Below the pieces are notes generated by a model that made no database searches, was not told the origin of the DNA, and saw nothing but the letters and a program-made list of their open reading frames with translations. From Melampsora larici-populina 98AG31 (taxonomy: Eukaryota; Basidiomycota; Pucciniomycetes; Pucciniales; Melampsoraceae), in NCBI RefSeq assembly GCF_000204055.1, contig NW_006768798.1, forward strand, positions 789,306 to 853,305: 64,000 nucleotides of DNA. The letters run 5' to 3'. Positions 57,224 through 64,000 of the stretch are shown in pieces (within the stretch, counting starts at the first letter, position 1; every line of letters starts with the position of its first letter). The position numbers and the translations under genes were made by a program.

Positions 57224-60200
57224 TCAAGAAACTTTTTGAGCCAAAGGAGAACTAGTGATCGGTTGATTACCAATCGAATCATCAAACTTAAAAGGCGAAA
57301 AAGAATGAGGTACAAAGTTATACGAGTTTCGATCAACAATCACCACTTCATGAGCCGAAGCAGGTAATCTAGCTTCGATCGGATTCAAAGAAGAAGGTGT
57401 AGTAGGTAACGAATTCGAACTACGTTTACTGAAATTCTGACTGATCATCGAACCCGGTGTGAAACTTAAATCAGGTGAAGAGTTTTTCGAAACCAATGAA
57501 GAATGTTGACTCAGAGTAGGTGAACTAGATTTGTTTAGATTACTACTCGGTAAGGGTGGTGGTGGTGGTGATAATAAACTTCGATTCTTTTGTCGTCTGC
57601 TTTGAACGGTTTGTAATGATTGTCGATGACTTCCTCCAGATCGATCGATTAAGATTTGAGGTGGTTTAGGTAGAGGTGAATACCAAACTCTAAAGAATTC
57701 AATCAATCTGACCGATGAGGCATCTAATCCTTCTTTAGATAATTTCCCTCGTAGTACATCATCAAAATTCGTCATGGTTTGATTTTGGTTTTGATTAGAA
57801 TGGGATGAGTATTGATCTATTGATGATTTAGATGAATTTGGACTTTGATCAATCGTTAACTTTTGATAATATTCTCGTCTGTATTTGGTACCTGTTTCAA
57901 AAAGAAATCAACTTTAATTTTTCATTTGGTGTTATTTGACAAGATTTCAAACTCACGCGAGACGTTTTCAAGTAGATTGACTACTTCTTCCCATCCACCT
58001 CTAATCTTATCACCCACCATCATGCCTGTTTCCCATTTCCACTCAGTTTTCAACCTACAAGCCAAACTCACAAACCTAGCCACATCTTCTGCCAAACTAT
58101 GAAACCATAATCAAATCATCAGAATCAAGTTGAGCAAAAGATCAGAGTAATAAACAAACTCACGTAAAACAAACAGGTTCCACCTTTTCCTTTCCTTTAT
58201 CACGACCCGTGCCACTCGAAGAAGGTAATCGAGTTGATTTGTTCTCAAAATCAATCATCCATCGATCCTTGGGAGGTTCATCTAACCAATTCCCTAATCC
58301 ATTTTCACCTGTTAATCCATCTCTGATAGCTTCATCAGCCGCCAATTCATTCATCAAGAAACCCCATCTGAATTCAGTCAAGGTGATGGGTGATCCTTCG
58401 GTATTGAGATGATGATATGGAGTATGAGACGGAATTGGAGTCAAAGGAGATAATCTAGGACCATGTGCACAAACTGCAAAGCGTCCTACATGACCTGAAC
58501 TTTTACAAGCTTTCAAAACAATTGATTCCATAGCTTCAATACGAGATCTTTCAATCTCAGGTGGTAAAAGTTGATCTTGTTTTTCAGATTCTCGTCTGAT
58601 GATTGATCTTGGCGTATCTTCCCTTGGAATCGGTTCAAAACAACAAATCACAGTATCTACTCTATAAGATTGCAAGACGTTTTTGATTTCAGCAATGGCC
58701 AATAAACGAGTACGATCGGCTCCTTGATCGACACTAGGTTGATCAGAGGTATTGATATGACTAGGTTCTGAACTAGTGGTTTGAAGCGTGTGACGTTTTC
58801 GAATGGGTTTGAATGATTTGAAACGATTGGAGGAAGTGGGCGAGATGGGAGGTGAAGTTGCAGTATGGTTTAATTGAACATTGCTTTGCGAGTCATTGGT
58901 TCTGTATTGAGTGGGTAATAAATCATGACTAAAGAGTGCTGAGATTGAAAAAGCATGAAAGAGTGAAGGACTGAGAGCCAAAGATTCGAGTGATTTACTG
59001 AATTTAGCATCGTGTTGATCGATGAGAGCTACTACGATATGTTTTGATCGGACGAGATCCTCTACAATCAAACGACCTATACCAAACCGAATGTTGCCTA
59101 CAACTGCTACTACTCTACTAGGACCCCTAAGTGATGGACTGTTCGAAATGTGGGGTGAGGAGGTTTGAGGTGACGATGAAACTGAATAAGGGGTAGAAAG
59201 TGTAAGACTGGATTGATTCTAATGAAAAGGCAAGCCAAAAGAAGTCAGTAAAGGTAAATTCAAATATAGAGAAAGTAAGAAATCAACTCCACTTTAGAAA
59301 GTAATCTAGATCTAGGTCTGATAGAAAGAGAAGAGAAAAAGGAAAGAGGACGATTAGATTTAGACTTAGAATTGACATTAGACTGAACAGAAGGAACCAA
59401 AGACTGAGTGGATAATAAAGAATTAGGTAGTTGTTGTTGATTTAGATTAGTAGTCGAAGGAGGTAAAGAAGAATAAATCATTTCGTTGGATTGAAGTTGA
59501 GGTTGATTTGAAGTTGAATTTGAATTTGAATTGAATTGATGATTTAATTTTAGATTAGGTTTGAGATCAGTTGAAGATGGTAAAGAAGTAGTGATCAAAG
59601 TACAGTTTGAAGCAGAAGCAGGAGAAGCAGAAGCAGAAGAGAATGGTGAATGGTTTGAGAAGTGAAGATGATGGTGATAAGAAAGAGAAGTAGAAGAGAA
59701 GAGAGTTGAAGAGTAATCAGTAGGAGTACTACTACTAGAATGAGATTGACTGTTGTTGGTTAGATTGAAATTCAATGAAGTTGAAGTGATAGTTGAAGTT
59801 TCAGTTTCGATTTCAGCTTGAGTTTGGTTTTCAGTTATAATAATGCTACTGCTTGTTGTTGTTCTTGTTGTTGTTGCTGTTGATAATCTGTTTGACTTTA
59901 ATGAAATCAAATGATGGTAAATTCGATTCAAGATTGGAATCGGTTCACTTGATTTTGGTAAAGAAGCAGAAGCAGAAGAAGAAGATAAATGATTTTCTGA
60001 GTGATGATGATGATTAGCTGATGATGGATTACTATTAGAATCGAATTGAAGGATTGGTTGATTGGTAGAAAGTTGAATTGGTTGAACATTCAAATTGAAT
60101 TTCAATTTCAATTTCAATTTACCAGTACCACTACCACTACCACTAGTAGATGATGATTGATGAGATCTCTTGGATATCTTATCTTTCATCTCTTTCTCTT

Positions 60201-60249
60201 TCTCTTTCTCTTTCTCATATATCATAACTAGATAGATTTTCACTTTCAA
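57224..60249 (-). CDS. Four-exon gene, about 935 aa, Rossmann-like, unrecognised
   Basis: Exons 59,293-60,249, 58,164-59,218, 57,956-58,096 and 57,224-57,878 join in phase through introns of 74, 67 and 77 bp (donors GTGGAG, GTGAGT, GTGAGT). The first 319 residues are low-complexity, rich in Ser, Thr and Asn with KLKLKLKFN runs, and are probably disordered. Exon 2 then gives RVVAVVGNIRFGIGRLIVED, a beta strand and glycine turn like an NAD(P)-binding Rossmann fold (about residues 353-372), plus KHIVVALIDQ and VDTVICCFEP, further strands of such a fold. LTEFRWGFLMNELAADEAIR and GGWEEVVNLLENVLA are likely helices. The C-terminal exon is Ser/Pro-rich. NmrA-like or extended SDR is a guess. The start may be an internal Met (60,225 region). 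Confidence 0.7.
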
Positions 60250-61684
60250 TCTTCAATCTTTAATCTCCCGCCTTCTATTAATCAAATAATAATATGGTAA
60301 ATTAATCAAATACCTTAAAATTAAAATCAAGAAAAAAAAACACACACACACACACTGGATCGATGGATTTCAGTCTGATCTTTTGAGATTAATCTTGATT
60401 GATTCGATTTAGGAGTACTGAATTGAATCAGTTTTTTTTAATTTTCAGTCGAGTTTATAATTTAATCTTGTCTTTCTTCACTTCACCCCTTTTACGATTG
60501 TATCTATCTTCAAACCACAAAAGGTTGAAATCAGTCAGGAAACAGAGAGAGAAAGAGAAAGAGAGGAGAGATATCGTAGATTGTAATCATAGACAGATAG
60601 ATAGACTGAAGTCAGTTAATCATCAAAATTACTTGGTTGATCGATCATCACATCACCTCATCCTCATCATCATCATCATCATTAACCTTAAATCAAACTT
60701 ACACAAGAACCGAACCGAGACAGTCGAGAGTCTTGATGAACCAATCAAATTCGATAATCCATAATCAGTTTGGATCGTATGGTATGTAAAATGATGATCA
60801 AAGATCCATGATGATAAGAAATCAAAACAGTGTACAGATTGTAATAATCTGAATCGAAGAAATTATTCAGACTAAGCTCTTCTAGGAAATCGTTGGCTAC
60901 AAAATCTTGTGAAACATAAAGAAAAGTTGTGGTTTTGAAATAGTCAGCTTAAAACAAAAACAAAAACTATTATAAATGACATAAACTGAAAATTTAGATC
61001 GTACAAACGAACATGAAGCCGGTGCACTTGATCCAAAAAGAACAATAAAGATGGATGATCAAGTTACTTTCAAGTTTTAAAATTGTACTCTTTCCAAAAA
61101 GAAACTTCGATATATCTCATTAACACTTGTCACTACTAGTGTCACCCTCACTTTTCTTTAAAATTCAATGCAATTCAATCAAACTCAAGATTTGGAAAAG
61201 ATAAACTCAACCAAGTCCCACGCCGCGTCTCGCACGCTTCCACTTTCCGACCGTTTGCCTTAATTCGCCTCTCTGAGCACCGGTGGTCATGTGACTATGA
61301 TGTACAACACTCTGAGTCTCAGTCTGAGATAGCATGGATTGATATGTAATTGATTGAAAAAAAAGCCGAGGAATCCGAGGAATCCCAGGCTTCTGAAGTT
61401 TGAGATTTGACCTGATTTTGCTAAGTTTATGCAGTATGTATGTATGTACCCCGGCAAGCTCCCTGAGAACCCGGGTATATATAATATGAGTTTAGAATTA
61501 AATGAAACCAAAGTTTGTCTTGTCAACTTGTGTATGTATGAAACAAGAATAAAATCCAAATTTTGGTTGAAAAAAACCAATGAATAACATATTTGGAAGA
61601 ATAAACCAAAGTCTCCCAAAATTGAAAACAAATCAACATACATACAAACATATGAACTAAGAATGAGCTAAGGTGGGAAAAGTC
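60250..61684. other. Upstream intergenic region
   Basis: Pyrimidine- and purine-rich tracts (GAGAGAAAGAG near 60,545, CATCATCATC near 60,670) and a CA run at 60,342-60,354 suggest promoter DNA of the gene ending at 60,249. No gene supported. Confidence 0.45.
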
Positions 61685-62008
61685 TCAAGGTGTGCTCCGG
61701 CCGATATCCGGCGAGTTCAAGCCATTCCGACAACCGAACCGCCGGATTATCCGGCCACCGGATGATGTCAAAGGCCTTTCCGGTATCCGGATCCGTCGGA
61801 TTATCCGACGGATATCCGGCTAAAAAACCGGGTCCGGGTCCCTGATAACACGCGGAAGCTGCGGTATCCGGCGTGTTCAGGCCATTCCGACAACCGAACC
61901 GCCGGATTATCCGGCCACCGGATGGTTTTAAAACCCTTTCCGACATCCGGATCCGACGGATGCTCCGACGGATATCCGTCGGATCTTCGGTTCCGGAGCA
62001 CACCTTGA
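61685..62008. mobile_element. 324-bp hAT-type MITE with perfect 8-bp duplication
   Basis: Perfect inverted ends TCAAGGTGTGCTCCGG / CCGGAGCACACCTTGA, flanked on both sides by GAAAAGTC (61,677-61,684 and 62,009-62,016). An eight-base duplication is the hAT signature. The interior is GC-rich with ATCCGACGGAT and CCGGATATCC palindromes. It carries an internal direct repeat of about 55 bp (GCCATTCCGACAACCGAACC at roughly 61,720 and 61,898). Open frames here on both strands are by-products of the repeats. Confidence 0.9.
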
Positions 62009-62927
62009 GAAAAGTCTGAGGGAGTGCTTCTCAGAAAGACAAAAAGATTTTCTCTAGAGGTACACATGTGTGTATGTATGTATGTATCAAACCCCAAACC
62101 ACCTGAATCAATACCTTCAAGCCCCCCACTGGATCAACCCAAGACCATCACTCTAATCTTGGATGATGATATGCAAGTTGTAGCTGCAATTACACCCCAA
62201 AAACGGTCCCACAATGTAGTTGCAGGGCCTACAGACTTTCCAAACATACATAGAATATGATAAGAATAAAATGCACAAAATTCAAAAGTCAGGCTTCACA
62301 CCCTGTGTACATGAATATATAAGGTATCTGTTGACAGTAAAAATCAGAATTTTGGCATATTCCTGGGATTGTTCTAGGAATGAAAACCAAAACATTTGAA
62401 GTTTTACCTATTGAGGTTCCCAGGGGGCTTTCCAGGGGCTGAATTCCCCCCTGCATGTTGTACATACAATCTCCAATATGAACTCTATGTAGGTTGGCTG
62501 CAGGGACAAAACATTGGAAGGAATCCTTATGTAATCCTTATGTCCTATCATGAGTAGTCAGATCAACCTGTGTTGAACCCTTTTAGCCAACTCTTCAAAG
62601 TGTGATCACACCAATCTTGTAGCATTGTACAAGCATCACAAGTTTGGGATTGTCTGCAACAGTGACATCAAGGTAATCTTGTGTAATTTTTATGCAGCTT
62701 GACTAAGATCAAGGACTTCTTTGGTTCTACATATAGTGAGAAATTGGTGATAAGTCCCTCAACTTAGGAGTGCTACATGTGCATGTTAGACAAACTCAAC
62801 TTCATGTAGCTTAGCAGGTAATTGGTGGGAATCAATGATTCCACTTACAATATGAAGAAGGAACCAGTGCATTTGTGACTGAGAGTTTGGCAGAAAACCC
62901 TTGGTGTACTCACAGAAAAGAAGACCA
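62009..62927. other. Gene-free stretch
   Basis: Short open frames only. A TGTATGTA microsatellite lies at about 62,070-62,090. Confidence 0.45.
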
Positions 62928-63689
62928 CACTACACCAATCATTAATTCACCACTGAGTTTAAAAAATCAAAAATGTAGAAAAATATCACCAATGCAGGGG
63001 AGGTCAGAAAAAATTGAAAAAACAAGGGTGCAATCCATGTGTGTTTCCCCCTCATTCTGCATATTTTTGAAAATTTGAACCTTTGGTTTTGAAGATCTCT
63101 CAAATCAAAATGCTCACAGGGGATATTAGGTCAGAAACTCAAATTTGGTCCAAAACTAGCAAGATTTGGGCAAAAACCTACAATGACCAAAAATATGAGG
63201 ATTTTTGTTAAATCACCTGAATACTTGTAATCTATGAAAGCCACGAAATGGGTCTACAATGTTGATTAAGGTGCTGAAGCCATTGTAGTAATGATTCCTA
63301 TGCTCATATAGGGGTCCTGCTGTGTATGGCTCTTGATATATCTCACCCATTCTTTGAGACACAGAACTGCTTTTTTCCTCCACATCTTAAAGGCACAATG
63401 TGGCATTCATAATGTCAAGGCACTTCATGTGTTGGATCAAAATTGATGATTTCATTTGTCTTGAAAGGTCACTGTCTCAATACATGCCAGTTTTGGACAC
63501 AATTTGGGTTTTGGACATTACATACACTGTGGTTGTAAAAATATGAAGAAATATGTTAGATGATTGGAATGTACCAAGGACCAAACCAATATTTTTTCCT
63601 ATTTTTCTGACCCCTCCCAGCTTCTCTATAATTTTCTATGTTTTATCAGTTTTCTAAACTCAGCAGTAAAGTTTCAATTTGGCATAGTG
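62928..63689. mobile_element. CACTA-type MITE, 762 bp, second full copy
   Basis: Left end CACTACACCAATCATTAATT, right end the inverse of CACTATGCCAAATTG, flanked by CCA on both sides (62,925-62,927 and 63,690-63,692). Same family as 49,998-50,761 but in the opposite orientation. Two bases shorter and clearly diverged inside. Confidence 0.88.
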
Positions 63690-63692
63690 CCA

Positions 63693-64000
63693 AGACATGC
63701 AGATTTGACTTGTTGAATGACAGCAGTTGAGACATTCAGGGACTTTGTTCAGTTAGCTAATATGCATGAATTGTCAAGCACATTCAAGATGTTCAAATGA
63801 GACATTTAAACAATGCACATCACACCACCAACATAACTACTTTGGATTTTTTCAAGTGCTAAGTTACTATATTGCATATTACACTGACTGAACAAGTAAA
63901 GAGAATGCAGGTAAAAGTACGCCTTAAGCCAAGCAGCCATCTATTCAATACACAAAGTATGTTCTGTCTTTTAAACCTTTTGCGTTCATTTATAAACTTT
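63693..64000. other. Right edge, no feature seen
   Basis: No open frame or repeat of note up to the window end. Confidence 0.5.

Noticed and set aside
58209..58412. Plus-strand frame in the 57-60 kb gene
   Set aside because: Antisense shadow of exon 2.
61668..62097. Two GC-rich minus-strand open frames (111 and 98 codons)
   Set aside because: They lie almost wholly in the 324-bp hAT-type MITE and mirror its internal duplication.

Overview
The window looks like a piece of a large, repeat-rich basidiomycete genome, most likely a rust fungus (Pucciniales). The reasons are short spliceosomal introns (about 55-110 bp) with GTNNGT donors, CTAAC-type branch sites and AG acceptors; AT-rich DNA packed with transposable elements; and element families typical of rusts (KDZ transposase, TET-like 2OG oxygenase fragments, rust-type hAT, TE-borne alpha-kinase). 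All family names are from recognition by eye; no search was run.

Layout. 1-3.4 kb holds host DNA: the 5' part of a VTC-type SPX gene on the minus strand, a possible decayed coding relic and a weak two-exon candidate. 4.1-17.4 kb is accessory DNA: a Harbinger-like element with TTA target duplication lodged exactly at the edge of a 122-bp foldback element, a Ty3/gypsy integrase remnant, and a TET-like 2OG oxygenase pseudogene cut by a 1.6-kb solo LTR. 17,446-25,388 is a 7.9-kb element with long terminal inverted repeats and AAT target duplication, carrying pieces of four unrelated genes (HTH protein, SNF2-type helicase, TET-like protein, alpha-kinase) plus a cluster of perfect hairpins. It sits about 50 bp beyond the stop codon of a KDZ transposase relic (25.4-27.4 kb). 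An 80-bp tandem array and a decayed hAT transposase (28.4-31.3 kb) follow.

32.9-38.1 kb is a gene island: a RAD51 paralogue (RAD57/XRCC3 type) and the ribosome-biogenesis factor NOP9 on opposite strands, with converging 3' ends. 38.5-43 kb holds a MITE, an intron-containing tRNA-Ser(AGA) and a compact multi-exon gene of 110 aa whose exons are too short to stand out as open frames. 43.3-57 kb is again mobile DNA: back-to-back MITEs with TTA duplications, an inverted-repeat structure holding a second copy of the solo LTR, a CACTA-type MITE, and a roughly 5-kb element with a decayed TE gene. 57.2-60.3 kb is a four-exon host gene of about 935 aa with a Rossmann-like motif. The last 4 kb has a hAT-type MITE with a perfect 8-bp duplication and a second full CACTA MITE.

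The host genes have unrelated housekeeping roles (polyphosphate/phosphate, recombination repair, 40S maturation, serine tRNA). The accessory part is the more unusual: a KDZ transposase and two TET-like relics lie within about 16 kb, a link described for basidiomycete genomes, and several insertions can be ordered in time by nesting.
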